DNA of 64,000 nucleotides from the NCBI GenBank assembly GCA_028285405.1, contig JANQPH010000033.1, positions 1-64,000 of the forward strand, in the 5' to 3' direction. Under the pieces are notes generated by a model, which was given only the letters and a program-made list of their open reading frames with translations, had not been told where the DNA came from and searched no databases. The DNA is from Thermoleophilia bacterium (GTDB lineage: Bacteria > Actinomycetota > Thermoleophilia > Miltoncostaeales > Miltoncostaeaceae). Below are positions 1 through 8,662 of the stretch, piece by piece; position 1 is the first letter of the stretch, and every line of letters starts with the position of its first letter. A program made the position numbers and the translations under genes.

Positions 1-302
1 GCCGCCAGCAGCGCCCGGAGCTCGTCGGCCAGCCCGCGACCACCGGGCCCGCGCACGGCCGCGCTCGGCCGCGCGAGCATCGTGATCCGAAAGCCACCCA
101 CCTCGGCGGCCGCCAGCGCCTCGGCGCGCCTGGTCTCGACGACCGCGGGGTCGCCATCCGCCGGAGCCCCGTCGCAGCAGACAACGGCATGCAGCCGACA
201 GCGCCCGGCCAGCCCCCCGGCGATCTCGGGGAGGGCCATGATCTCGATGTCGTCGGGGTGCGCTCCGACGACGGTGATCGCCGCCTGGGCCGGCCCAGCC
301 AC
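1..302 (-). CDS. PIG-L family deacetylase, N-terminal part (runs off the window)
   Basis: The first 100 residues, read from a GTG at 302, contain AHPDDIE at residues 14-20, the zinc-binding AHPDDxE signature of PIG-L/LmbE deacetylases. A hydrophobic beta strand precedes it, as usual in the family. Members remove N-acetyl groups from amino sugars, including mycothiol and bacillithiol precursors and antibiotic intermediates; the substrate cannot be told from this fragment. The C-terminal part lies before base 1. The gene is divergent from the MerR-type gene at 366, and the 63 bp between them hold a perfect palindrome. No clear Shine-Dalgarno precedes the GTG, so the exact start is uncertain. 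Confidence 0.85.
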   Translation of the reverse strand, partial: MAGPAQAAITVVGAHPDDIEIMALPEIAGGLAGRCRLHAVVCCDGAPADGDPAVVETRRAEALAAAEVGGFRITMLARPSAAVRGPGGRGLADELRALLA

Positions 303-317
303 CCCGGGAGTGTCGCA

Positions 318-331
318 GGCCGGATCCGGCC
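318..331. promoter_or_regulatory. 14-bp perfect palindrome between divergent genes
   Basis: GGCCGGATCCGGCC lies in the 63-bp gap between the PIG-L gene and the MerR-type regulator. A possible -10 element, TACGCT, is at 353-358, eight bases before the regulator's ATG, which suggests leaderless transcription. It is a candidate operator for the regulator itself. GC-rich palindromes also occur by chance here, so this is tentative. Confidence 0.3.
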
Positions 332-365
332 CGGGCGAGCCGCGCCCGTGGTTACGCTGGTTTGC

Positions 366-1250
366 ATGGCCCGCCCAGCCCAGGAGATGATCCGGATCGG
401 AGAGGCCAGCCGGCGCCTGGGGCTCAGCCCCGAGACCATCCGGGCGTGGGAGCGCCGGTACGGGGTGGTCGCGCCCGAGCGCTCGGAGGGCGGAACGCGC
501 CGGTACTCGCCGCTCGACCTCGAGCGGCTCCACGTCATGCAGCGCGAGATCGCGGCCGGGATGGCTCCGAACGAGGCCGCGCGCCTCGCGCTCGCCCTGC
601 ACGGCACGGCTCCCGAGGTCACGGACCCCCAGGACGTCTCCCACCTGACGGCGGAGCTGGTCACCGCGGCGCGGGCGCTCGACGAGCCGCGAGCGCAGGA
701 GGTGGTCGACACGCTGCTGTCGGGGTTCACCGAGGAGTTCGTGCTCCGCGAGGTGTTCCTGCCGCTCTACTTCGGCCCCGTGCTCGGCCGGACGACCGGC
801 CGGCCGATGGGTGGCGCCGAGGAGGGGTTCCTCGTGAACCTCCTGCGCGGGCGGCTGCTCGGCCTCGCGCGCGGGTGGGGCGACGGGGCGGGGCCGGTCG
901 CCGTCCTCAGCTGCCCACCGAACGAGCAACACGATCTCGCGCTGATCTGCTTCGGCATCGCCCTTCGCAGGCACGGCTGGCGAATCCTGTTCCTCGGCGC
1001 GGACACGGCGGTGTCGGCGACCCGGGACGTCGTGCGCTGGCTCGGGCCGGAGTTCGTGCTCGTGGCGACCTCGGACCGGGCGCACTTCGACGCGGTCGCC
1101 GACGAGCTGGCCGAGCTCAGGCGGGACGGGCCGCTCGCCGTGGTGGGCCAGGGCCTCACGCCAGCCGACGCGGATGCGATCGGAGCCCAGCTGGTCCAGA
1201 ACGAGCCGGTGACGGCCGCGGCGTTCGTGGCCGCCGGCGTCGCGCCCTGA
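366..1250 (+). CDS. MerR-family regulator with cobalamin-binding-fold C-terminus (CarH/LitR-like)
   Basis: The protein has 294 residues. An N-terminal MerR winged helix (about 8-80) carries the recognition segment LSPETIRAWERRYG. A helical bundle follows, then a Rossmann-like B12 domain with NEQHDLAL, where E187 and H189 fit the ExH lower-ligand motif. CarH-type relatives use adenosylcobalamin to sense light and repress carotenoid genes. The upper-face Wx9EH motif of CarH is not kept: the aligned positions read T143 and E153-G154. B12 binding or photochemistry may therefore differ or be absent. ATG 366 is chosen because MerR homology starts at once; longer GTG/ATG reading upstream is non-homologous. 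No carotenoid genes are nearby, though a B12 enzyme lies 4 kb away. Confidence 0.8.
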   Translation: MARPAQEMIRIGEASRRLGLSPETIRAWERRYGVVAPERSEGGTRRYSPLDLERLHVMQREIAAGMAPNEAARLALALHGTAPEVTDPQDVSHLTAELVTAARALDEPRAQEVVDTLLSGFTEEFVLREVFLPLYFGPVLGRTTGRPMGGAEEGFLVNLLRGRLLGLARGWGDGAGPVAVLSCPPNEQHDLALICFGIALRRHGWRILFLGADTAVSATRDVVRWLGPEFVLVATSDRAHFDAVADELAELRRDGPLAVVGQGLTPADADAIGAQLVQNEPVTAAAFVAAGVAP

Positions 1251-1313
1251 GACCGCGCGGCGAGCTGCGCTCGCGGAGGAGTACCGTCCCCTCGGACTCG
1301 GACCGGGGGAACC

Positions 1314-2306
1314 GTGCCTGACGCGGTCGTCGCAGAGGGACTGAAGAAACGATTCGGTGAGACGCAGGCCCTCGACGGGGTCCACCTGAGCGTGCCCGAG
1401 GGCTCGATTCGGGGACTGCTTGGCCCCAACGGCTCCGGCAAGACCACGACCGTCCGGGTGCTCGCCACGCTGCTGCGCCCGGACAGCGGCACGGCCAAGA
1501 TCGCCGGCTACGACGTGATGAAGGACAGCGATCGCGTGCGCGCGGCGATCGGCCTGTCCGGCCAGTTCTCGGCGACCGACGGCAACCTGACCGGGCGCGA
1601 GAACCTGCGGATGGTCGGACGGCTCTACCAGCTCGGTCGCGCCGAGGCGAAGCGGCGCGCCGACGAGCTGCTCGAGCGCCTGGAGCTCGAGTACGCCGCG
1701 GACCGCCCGGCCCGGACGTACTCCGGCGGCATGAACCGGCGGCTCGACCTGGCCGCGGCCATCATCGGCCGCGCGCCCGTGCTGTTCCTCGACGAGCCCA
1801 CGACCGGCCTCGATCCCGTCAGCCGGCGCCAGATCTGGGAGCTGGTCCGCTCGCTGGTCGACGAGGGGACGACGCTCCTGCTGACGACGCAGTACCTGGA
1901 GGAGGCCGATCAGCTCGCGGACGAGATCACGGTCATCGACCACGGCCGGGTGATCGCCGAGGGGACGGCCAACGAGCTGAAGTCCCGCGTCGGCGGCAAC
2001 GCCCTCGAGCTGCGCCTGTGCGACCCGGCAACCCACGACGAGGCGCTGCGCATCCTGACGACGATCGCGCCCGACGCCCGAGCGATCTTGGACGACCGCG
2101 ACGTCACGGGCACCATCGAGGTGCCGCTCGGCGAGGACACCGAGCTGATCGCCGCCGCGATCCACTCGCTCCACGAGCACCAGGTCGCGATCGAGGACGT
2201 CAACGTGCGCCGCCCCAGCCTCGACGACGTGTTCCTCACGCTCACGGGCCGCAAGGCGGAGCCTGACGCGACACCGGACGAGCAGGAGGAGGAGGCGATC
2301 CGGTGA
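1314..2306 (+). CDS. Daunorubicin-resistance-type ABC transporter ATP-binding protein (DrrA-like)
   Basis: 330 residues, GTG start behind a GGGGGA ribosome site. Walker A GPNGSGKTT is at 37-45, the signature SGGMN at 137-141 and Walker B VLFLDEP at 156-162; a C-terminal extension of about 90 residues is typical of the DrrA/NodI exporter group. It would energise export of a hydrophobic compound or lipid through the permease encoded next, whose GTG overlaps this stop by 4 nt. The substrate is unknown. Confidence 0.9.
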   Translation: MPDAVVAEGLKKRFGETQALDGVHLSVPEGSIRGLLGPNGSGKTTTVRVLATLLRPDSGTAKIAGYDVMKDSDRVRAAIGLSGQFSATDGNLTGRENLRMVGRLYQLGRAEAKRRADELLERLELEYAADRPARTYSGGMNRRLDLAAAIIGRAPVLFLDEPTTGLDPVSRRQIWELVRSLVDEGTTLLLTTQYLEEADQLADEITVIDHGRVIAEGTANELKSRVGGNALELRLCDPATHDEALRILTTIAPDARAILDDRDVTGTIEVPLGEDTELIAAAIHSLHEHQVAIEDVNVRRPSLDDVFLTLTGRKAEPDATPDEQEEEAIR

Positions 2307-3112
2307 GCGTCGCGGCCCCAGCGATCTCGTTCTCGCCCGGAGCGAAGCTCCGGCGAGCGTTCGCGGACTCGGGCGTGATGGCGTGGCGCTACCTCATGCA
2401 CTACATCCGCCAGCCGGACCTGCTCTTCTTCTCGACGGTGCAGCCGATCATGTTCGTGCTGCTCTTCAACTACGTCTTCGGAGGAGCGATCGGGCAGTCG
2501 CTCGTTCCGGGCGTTGACTACGCCGACTTCCTGATCCCCGGAATCCTGATCCAGACCGTCGCGTTCGCGTCGAGCACGCCGGCCGTGTCGATGGCCAAGG
2601 ACAAGCAGGAGGGGATCGCCGACCGATTCCGATCGCTCCCGATGGCCCGCTCGGCGGTCCTGTCGGGGCGGGTGCTCGCGGACACCGTCTACATGGCCTA
2701 CACGGTGCTGCTGCTGATCCTGATCGGCTTCGTGATCGGCTTTCGCTTCCAGGGGTCGTTCGGCGAGGCCGCCCTCGGGTTCCTGCTCGCGGTGCTGTTC
2801 GGCGTCGCGCTGCTCTGGATCTCGATCCTGATCGGGCTGTCGGTCAAGAACGTCGAGACCGCGCAGCTGGCGGGCTTCATCTGGCTCTTCCCGCTCACGT
2901 TCGCCAGCTCGGCGTTCGTCCCGGTCGAGACGCTTCCCGAAGGCCTGCGCCAGTTCGCCGAGTGGAACCCGGTGACGATCTTCGTCGACGCGGTCCGCGG
3001 CCTGTGGCTCGGCCCCGTCGACTACCAGGACATCTGGCTCTCGATCGCGTGGGCGGTGGCGCTGACGGTGATCTTCGCCCCGCTGGGGGTCTGGAAGTAC
3101 CGCAGGGCCTGA
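2303..3112 (+). CDS. ABC-2 type transporter permease (DrrB-like)
   Basis: 269 residues with about six hydrophobic segments and the ABC-2 pattern of a long first loop (VPGVDYADFLIPGI) and a late PVETLPEGLR loop before the last helices. The start codon GTGA overlaps the stop of the ATPase gene, so the two are translationally coupled and form an exporter in the inner membrane. The C-terminus ends with the basic KYRRA tail usual for the family. The exported substrate cannot be inferred. Confidence 0.9.
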   Translation: MSVAAPAISFSPGAKLRRAFADSGVMAWRYLMHYIRQPDLLFFSTVQPIMFVLLFNYVFGGAIGQSLVPGVDYADFLIPGILIQTVAFASSTPAVSMAKDKQEGIADRFRSLPMARSAVLSGRVLADTVYMAYTVLLLILIGFVIGFRFQGSFGEAALGFLLAVLFGVALLWISILIGLSVKNVETAQLAGFIWLFPLTFASSAFVPVETLPEGLRQFAEWNPVTIFVDAVRGLWLGPVDYQDIWLSIAWAVALTVIFAPLGVWKYRRA

Positions 3113-3121
3113 TCCGAAGGC

Positions 3122-4084
3122 CTACCCGCGAAGCGGGGCGAGCGCCTCTCCCAGTCCGGCGATCTGGTCCGGATGCGCCGGGCCGGCGGCCATCACGATG
3201 AGGTGATCCAACCCGGCGTCGACGTACTCCTCGACACGCTGGCGGATCCGCTCCGGCCCGCCGTGGTCGAAGAAGCCGTCGAAGGAGACCTCGTCCATCC
3301 CGATCTCCTCGCGCATGGACCGCGCGATCCGGTCGGCCTCGGCATCGGTGTCCGCCAGCAGGATTCCGCCCAGCCGTGACCGCTCGATCTCGCTCGGGTC
3401 CCGCCCGACGTCCTCGCAGTGGGCGTCCAGCACGGCGTTCTTGTGGCGGACCGTGTCGGGGCTGCCGAAGTAGTTCGTCATGTCACCGAGTTCGGCGAGG
3501 ATGCGCAGCAGGCGCTTCTCACCGCCTCCGCCGATCATGATCGGCGGGCCGCCCGGGCGAAGCGGCTGTGGGTTGTTGAGCGCGTCGGCAACCCGATGGC
3601 GGTCTCCCACGAACGTCGACGACGGACCGCTGAACATCGCCCGGCAGATCCGCACGGCCTCCTCGAGCCGATCGAGGCGCTCCTTGATCGACGGCAACCC
3701 GTCGCCGAAGCCGTACGCGACGTACTCGTCCTCGTTCCAGGAGGCGCCGATCCCGAGGATCGCCCGTCCACCAGAGACGTGGTCCAGCGTGGTCACCTGT
3801 TTGGCCAGGAGCGCCGGGTTGCGGTAGGTCGCCCCGGTGACGAGCGTGCCGAGCTCGATCGACTCGGTCCGAGCCGCGAGGCCGGCCAGGAGCGTGTACC
3901 CCTCGGGCATGGGATCCGCTCGGTCGAAGAACGGCGGCAGCTCGTGGAAGTGGTCCATGACCCAGAGCGTGTCGAAGCCCGAGGCCTCCGCGGCGTGGGC
4001 CAGCTCGAGCGTCCGAGGAAAGAGGCCGCCGGAGGACGCGTCCTGCCAGCGGAAGTCGGGGATCTGGATGCCGAAACGGGTCAT
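3122..4084 (-). CDS. LLM-class F420-dependent oxidoreductase (luciferase-like)
   Basis: 320 residues forming a bacterial-luciferase-like TIM barrel: start MTRFGIQIPDF, the substrate/cofactor strand TLWVMDHFHELPPFFD, the core RAILGIGASWNEDEY, and PIMIGGGGEKRLLRI near residue 185. This pattern is common in actinobacterial F420-dependent enzymes, which pass hydride between reduced F420 and organic substrates. FMN-using relatives exist, so the cofactor is inferred. GGAGG four bases before ATG 4084 supports the start. It ends 9 bp from the convergent exporter operon and has no obvious partner gene. Confidence 0.88.
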   Translation of the reverse strand: MTRFGIQIPDFRWQDASSGGLFPRTLELAHAAEASGFDTLWVMDHFHELPPFFDRADPMPEGYTLLAGLAARTESIELGTLVTGATYRNPALLAKQVTTLDHVSGGRAILGIGASWNEDEYVAYGFGDGLPSIKERLDRLEEAVRICRAMFSGPSSTFVGDRHRVADALNNPQPLRPGGPPIMIGGGGEKRLLRILAELGDMTNYFGSPDTVRHKNAVLDAHCEDVGRDPSEIERSRLGGILLADTDAEADRIARSMREEIGMDEVSFDGFFDHGGPERIRQRVEEYVDAGLDHLIVMAAGPAHPDQIAGLGEALAPLRG

Positions 4085-4145
4085 CGGGCCTCCGGTGGGG
4101 TGGGCCGAAAGAGCATGCCACCGCCGCCTCGACGACGGCGCACCC

Positions 4146-5141
4146 TCAGGCGAGCTGCCCCTGGATCAGGCGCTCCGCAGCGACCTCGGGGAGCAGCGAG
4201 CCCTCCCTCACCTGCGCCTCGAGCGAGGTCGCCGACTCGCCGTCGCGGGAATCGGCGGCCGCGGCGACCAGACCCGCGCGCACCTCGTCCCACATCGCGG
4301 CGGCCCGCTGCTCGCCGCGCATCCGCTCGAGGACCCCGGCCTCGGCGAGGGCATCGGCCCGTCGCCCGATCGCCGTCCACAGCTCGCCGATCCCCTCGCC
4401 CGAGACCGCCGAGCAGAGGACCACCTCGGCAGGGAACCCCGGGTGTCGGGACATGGACAGCTGTGTCGCCGAGTCGTGATCGCGCAGCGCGCGCTCGGCG
4501 GCCGAGCGCAGGTCGCCGTCGGCCTTCGAGACGACCACGATGTCGGCGAGCTCCATGATGCCGCGCTTCATCGCCTGCAGGTCGTCGCCACCACCCGGTG
4601 CGACGACGAGCAGCAGCAGGTCCACCATGCCGGTCACCGCGTGCTCCGACTGGCCGGCACCCACCGTCTCGACGAGCACCGGGTCGTGCCCGGCCGCCTC
4701 GGCCAGCAGGATCGTCTCGCGCGTCCGGCGCGCGACCCCGCCCTGCTGTGTGCCTGCGGGACTGGGGCGGATGAACGCCTCGGGTCGGCGAGCCAGCTCG
4801 CCCATGCGGGTCTTGTCGCCCAGGATCGAGCCGCCGGCGATCGCGCTGGAGGGGTCGATCGCGAGCACCGCCGGGCGCATGCCGTCGTCGCAGGCGACGA
4901 GGCCGAGCGCCTCGATCAGGGTCGACTTGCCGGCGCCCGGGGCGCCCGAGACACCGATCCGAAGCGACGGGGTGATCGACTGGAGCAGGTCACCGAGCAG
5001 GGCCCGCGCCTGCGCCCGGTGATCCTCACGGTCGGACTCGACGAGGGTGATGGCCCGCGCCAGTGCGCGCCGGCTGCCGGAGCGGACAGCCGCCGCCAGG
5101 TCGTCCCCCGGCGCCTGGGCCTCCGGCCCCGCGGCGGTCAT
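4146..5141 (-). CDS. meaB: Methylmalonyl-CoA mutase-associated GTPase MeaB
   Basis: 331-residue G3E-family P-loop GTPase. Walker [10 protein letters not shown] is at 66-74, followed by the [18 protein letters not shown] switch region, ETVGAGQSE, and SKAD as the guanine-specificity motif (usually NKxD). MeaB gates adenosylcobalamin loading and protects methylmalonyl-CoA mutase from inactivation, using GTP. Its ATG overlaps the mutase stop (ATGA), which makes coupled expression and a shared complex very likely. Confidence 0.93.
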   Translation of the reverse strand: MTAAGPEAQAPGDDLAAAVRSGSRRALARAITLVESDREDHRAQARALLGDLLQSITPSLRIGVSGAPGAGKSTLIEALGLVACDDGMRPAVLAIDPSSAIAGGSILGDKTRMGELARRPEAFIRPSPAGTQQGGVARRTRETILLAEAAGHDPVLVETVGAGQSEHAVTGMVDLLLLVVAPGGGDDLQAMKRGIMELADIVVVSKADGDLRSAAERALRDHDSATQLSMSRHPGFPAEVVLCSAVSGEGIGELWTAIGRRADALAEAGVLERMRGEQRAAAMWDEVRAGLVAAAADSRDGESATSLEAQVREGSLLPEVAAERLIQGQLA

Positions 5142-7306
5142 ACCGGGCTCGGTCGGCGCTCCAGCACGTCGAGCACCTCGCCGGCCGCATCCGGGACGGG
5201 GGTGCCGGGGCCGAAGATCGCTCCCACCCCCGCCTCGCGCAGCATCTCGTAGTCCTGTGGCGGCACGACGCCCCCGACGACAACGGCGATGTCGTCGGCG
5301 CCGGCGTCCGCGAGGGCACGGATGAGCTCCGGGACGAGCGTGCGATGGCCGGCCGCCTGGCTCGAGACTCCGATCACGTGAACATCAGCCTCGACCGCGT
5401 CGCGTGCGGCCTCCTCCGGGGTCTGGAACAGCGGGCCGACGTCGACGTCGAACCCGAGGTCCGCGAACGCGGACGCGATGACCTTGGCGCCGCGGTCGTG
5501 CCCGTCCTGGCCGAGCTTCACCACCAGCATGCGCGGACGCCTGCCCGCGGTCTCGACGAACGCGTCCGCGCGGGCGCGCACCCCCGCGACACGCTCGTCG
5601 CCCTCGAGCGCCGCGCCGTACACGCCGTGCACGCCGCGCACCTCGGCGCGGTGGCGCCCGAACACCCGCTCCATGGCGTCGGACATCTCGCCGACCGTCG
5701 CGCGGGCCCTCGCCGCGTCGACACAGAGCTCGAGCAGGTTCGCGTCCGCGGCCGCTCCGGCCGTGAGCGCGGCGAGCGCGGCCTCGACGGCGGCCTCGTC
5801 CCGCTCGGCCCGCACCCGCTCGAGGCGCGCGACCTGCTGCTCGCGAACCTCGCGGTTGTCGATGTCGAGGATGTCCACCATCTCCGGCTCGTCGGGCGCG
5901 TACTTGTTGACGCCGACGACGGTGATCTCCCCACGGTCGATCGCCGCCTGCTTGCGTGCGGCGGACTCCTCGATCCGGAGCTTCGGCATCCCGGACTCGA
6001 CTGCCCTGGTCATGCCCCCGAGCCCCTCGACCTCGGCGATCAGCTCCTGCGCGGCGCCCGCAAGGCTCGCCGTCAGCGCCTCGACGTAGTAGCTGCCGCC
6101 AAGCGGATCGACGGTGCGGGTGACGCCGGTCTCCTCGGCCAGGATCAGCTGGGTGTTGCGCGCGATCCGGGCCGAGAACTCGCTCGGCAGCGCAAGCGCC
6201 TCGTCGAACGCGTTGGTGTGCAGGCTCTGCGTGCCCCCGAGCACCGCGGCGAGGGCCTCGTAGGCCGTCCGGATCACGTTGTTGTAGGGGTCCTGCTCGG
6301 TGAGCGACACCCCGGAGGTCTGGCAGTGGGTGCGGAGCATGCTGGAGGCCGGACGCTCCGGTGAGAACTGGGCCATCGTCTGCGCCCACAGGAGCCGGGC
6401 GGCGCGCAGCTTTGCGACCTCCATGAAGAGGTCCATGCCGATCCCAAAAAAGAACGACAGCCGGGGCGCGAAGTCGTCGACCGACAGCCCGCGGGCCAGC
6501 GCCGAGCGAACGTACTCGAGGCCGTCCGCGATCGTGAACGCGAGCTCCTGGACCGCCGTCGCCCCGGCCTCGTGCATGTGGTAGCCGGAGATCGAGATCG
6601 AGTTGAACCGCGGCATGTGGCGCGCCGTGTACTCGATGATGTCGGCGACAATCCGCATGCTCGGCTCGGGCGGGTAGATGTAGGTGTTGCGGACCATGAA
6701 CTCCTTGAGGATGTCGTTCTGGATCGTCCCCGAGAGCTGCTCCGGCCCGACGCCCTGCTCCTCGGCCGCGACGATGTAGCCGGCCATCACCGGCAGCACG
6801 GCGCCGTTCATGGTCATCGAGACGCTCATCCGGTCGAGCGGGATCCCGTCGAACAGGATCTTCACGTCCTCCACCGAGTCGATCGCGACGCCCGCCTTGC
6901 CGACATCGCCGACCACCCGCGGGTGGTCGCTGTCGTAGCCACGATGGGTGGCGAGGTCGAACGCGACCGACAGCCCGGTCTGGCCCGCCGCGAGGTTGCG
7001 CCGGTAGAACGCGTTCGACTCCTCGGCCGTGGAGTAGCCGGCGTATTGGCGCACGGTCCACGGCCGGTTCGCGTACATGGTCGCCCGGACCCCGCGGACG
7101 TACGGCGGCTCGCCCGGAAGCGTGCCGGCCAGCTCGAGCCCCTCGAGGTCGTCGGCCGTGTAGAGCGGCTTGACCTCGAGGCCCTCGGGGGTCCGCGCGA
7201 GGAGGTCCTCCGGGGAGCGATCGCGCAGCTCACCGGCCGCCCGCTCGCGCCATGCCTCATCGAGGCCGGGTCCGCCGACCCGACGGTCGATCCGCTCGCT
7301 CGCCAT
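5138..7306 (-). CDS. scpA: Methylmalonyl-CoA mutase, large/homodimer-type subunit
   Basis: 722 residues. An N-terminal TIM barrel carries [17 protein letters not shown] and [15 protein letters not shown], typical of methylmalonyl-CoA mutase rather than isobutyryl- or ethylmalonyl-CoA mutase. A C-terminal B12 domain has DGHDRG (H about 603, the DxHxxG lower ligand). It interconverts (R)-methylmalonyl-CoA and succinyl-CoA with adenosylcobalamin. No small subunit gene is adjacent, so a homodimer is likely. AAGGGAG six bases before ATG 7306 fits; an alternative ATG at 7333 also has a good GGAGGAG site and would add nine residues. I looked for a cobalamin riboswitch upstream and saw none. Confidence 0.95.
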   Translation of the reverse strand: MASERIDRRVGGPGLDEAWRERAAGELRDRSPEDLLARTPEGLEVKPLYTADDLEGLELAGTLPGEPPYVRGVRATMYANRPWTVRQYAGYSTAEESNAFYRRNLAAGQTGLSVAFDLATHRGYDSDHPRVVGDVGKAGVAIDSVEDVKILFDGIPLDRMSVSMTMNGAVLPVMAGYIVAAEEQGVGPEQLSGTIQNDILKEFMVRNTYIYPPEPSMRIVADIIEYTARHMPRFNSISISGYHMHEAGATAVQELAFTIADGLEYVRSALARGLSVDDFAPRLSFFFGIGMDLFMEVAKLRAARLLWAQTMAQFSPERPASSMLRTHCQTSGVSLTEQDPYNNVIRTAYEALAAVLGGTQSLHTNAFDEALALPSEFSARIARNTQLILAEETGVTRTVDPLGGSYYVEALTASLAGAAQELIAEVEGLGGMTRAVESGMPKLRIEESAARKQAAIDRGEITVVGVNKYAPDEPEMVDILDIDNREVREQQVARLERVRAERDEAAVEAALAALTAGAAADANLLELCVDAARARATVGEMSDAMERVFGRHRAEVRGVHGVYGAALEGDERVAGVRARADAFVETAGRRPRMLVVKLGQDGHDRGAKVIASAFADLGFDVDVGPLFQTPEEAARDAVEADVHVIGVSSQAAGHRTLVPELIRALADAGADDIAVVVGGVVPPQDYEMLREAGVGAIFGPGTPVPDAAGEVLDVLERRPSPV

Positions 7307-7449
7307 TCCGGACTCCCTTCGCCGAGCGTACATATTGCTCCTCCAGCACCCACGACCGCCCGAACGCCGACCCGCCCGGTCCGGCTCCACCGCCCCGCCG
7401 CCGCGCCCGAGGCGGGGGCGGACCACACATCAGTCGGCCGGTGACATCC

Positions 7450-7480
7450 GCGTGGCGGGATGGCCGAGACCCCGCCACGC
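7450..7480. other. Perfect 10-bp inverted repeat (hairpin) in the 7307-7592 gap
   Basis: GCGTGGCGGG (7450-7459) and CCCGCCACGC (7471-7480) form a perfect stem with an 11-nt loop. It lies between the PrpD-like gene, which ends at 7593, and the mutase gene, which starts at 7306; both are on the minus strand. It could end PrpD-like transcription or shape the mutase leader. No T-run follows on either strand. The rest of this 286-bp gap shows only a possible mutase promoter near 7330 and no gene. Confidence 0.4.
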
Positions 7481-7592
7481 AGTGTCGGCGACGTGCCTGC
7501 ATAGCCGTCGCGTCATGCCGGTGTTGTTCGGACCGAAGCACCCCGCACGGGGGCGCGTGATCCAGGCCACCGCCGGCTGGGCCACATCGAGC

Positions 7593-8534
7593 TCACCTGT
7601 CGAAGATCCCGCGGGGCTGTCGCAGGGCGAGCGCGTCGGCGTCGGCCGTCAGCGTAAGGCCGTGCAGCTGCCCCGGCGGCAGCTCGGGCAGGCTCAGCGC
7701 CAGATCCACGAATCGCCGCTGCTCGGCGACCGAGACCATCCCGTAGGCGAGCGCCTCGAGCGTCTCGACGCCGGGGAGGTCGCGGGCGTCCGGTCGGCGA
7801 CCGCCGCCCGCCGCGTCGTGGCGCCTGCCGGGGGGTGTCCCCGGCTCCGCGCGCATCGCCCGATCGACCTCCTCGATGGCCCGCTTGCCGCCGAAGGCGG
7901 CGGCGTGCGACCACCGCTCGGACTCGGCCGGAGTCGACGCGGGCTCGCGGACGTGGAGGGTGCCGAGGATCGCCTCGAAGACGGTCTCGATCGACAGGTC
8001 GAGCGCGGCGCCGATCCCCGCCGCGACCGTCGCCGCGAACGGCGGCGACTCGAGCCCCGAGCCGATCGTCTCCTCGGCGTCCCACGCCGGATGATTGAGC
8101 GCCTGGACCGTGGCGAGCCCACGGAGGAGGTCGGCGCCGGCGATCTCGCAGTGCTGGGCCACCGCGATCAGCGCGGGAACGGCCGCGCGAGCCCGCGAGT
8201 CGGGCCCGTCGGCGTCGTCCACGTGGCTCACCGCCACGGTGTTCGCCCACGCTCCCCACTCCGGCGAGACCCGCACGTCGCGCTCGAGACCCATCACCGT
8301 GGCGCCCGGCCGCAGCCCGTGCGGAATCGCCTGACCGCGAGCCGCGGCGACGGGGAGCGCTCTGAGCGCGGCGGCCGACACCGCGGCGTTGTCGATCACC
8401 CGATCGATCATCGCCGCGACCACGTCGTCGGCCGGCTGCGCCCGCTCGGTGGCGTCCTCGGCGACCCGCCATGCCAGGGACCGCTCCCGCCAGTACGGAT
8501 CGTCCGTCGTGCCCGCCGCCGGATGGGTACTCAC
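7593..8534 (-). CDS. Shortened MmgE/PrpD-family protein
   Basis: 313 residues read from a GTG preceded by GGGGAGG. The middle matches the MmgE/PrpD (2-methylcitrate dehydratase) fold: EWGAWANTVAVSHVDDAD resembles the WANG..D segment, then PALIAVAQHCEIAGADLLRGLAT and VAAGIGAALDLSIETVFEAILGTLHV. PrpD enzymes usually have 450-500 residues, and here much of the C-terminal small domain is missing or replaced by an ADP-rich tail. Catalysis is therefore doubtful. It diverges from a PrpR/RamB-type regulator at 8663, a classical prp arrangement. No methylcitrate synthase or lyase gene is in the window. Confidence 0.75.
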   Translation of the reverse strand: MSTHPAAGTTDDPYWRERSLAWRVAEDATERAQPADDVVAAMIDRVIDNAAVSAAALRALPVAAARGQAIPHGLRPGATVMGLERDVRVSPEWGAWANTVAVSHVDDADGPDSRARAAVPALIAVAQHCEIAGADLLRGLATVQALNHPAWDAEETIGSGLESPPFAATVAAGIGAALDLSIETVFEAILGTLHVREPASTPAESERWSHAAAFGGKRAIEEVDRAMRAEPGTPPGRRHDAAGGGRRPDARDLPGVETLEALAYGMVSVAEQRRFVDLALSLPELPPGQLHGLTLTADADALALRQPRGIFDR

Positions 8535-8662
8535 AGCCCTCCCCTTGCGCACTCGCTCGCAGTGTGCGTAGGTTGGACGTCTGAGCAAACCCCTGTCTAG
8601 TGGATGATGGCGAAGCATCCGATGGGTGCTGCGAAGGTTGTGAACAGGTCGGGAGACGAGCG
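8535..8662. promoter_or_regulatory. Divergent control region, PrpD-like gene / PrpR-like gene
   Basis: This 128-bp gap must hold both promoters. It contains an imperfect inverted repeat, GCGCACT / AGTGTGC, near 8547-8568. Its other words (GAGCAAACC, GAAGCATC, GAAGGTTGTG) only faintly recall the TTTGCAAA-type sites of RamB/PrpR regulators. No exact operator can be assigned. Confidence 0.3.

Noticed and set aside
189-365. A 59-codon N-terminal extension of the MerR-type regulator
   Set aside because: It overlaps the divergent PIG-L gene start and lacks homology; MerR homology begins just after ATG 366.
7307-7592. Cobalamin riboswitch before the B12-dependent mutase
   Set aside because: I searched both strands for the B12-box and GCCACTG-type blocks and found no ordered match.
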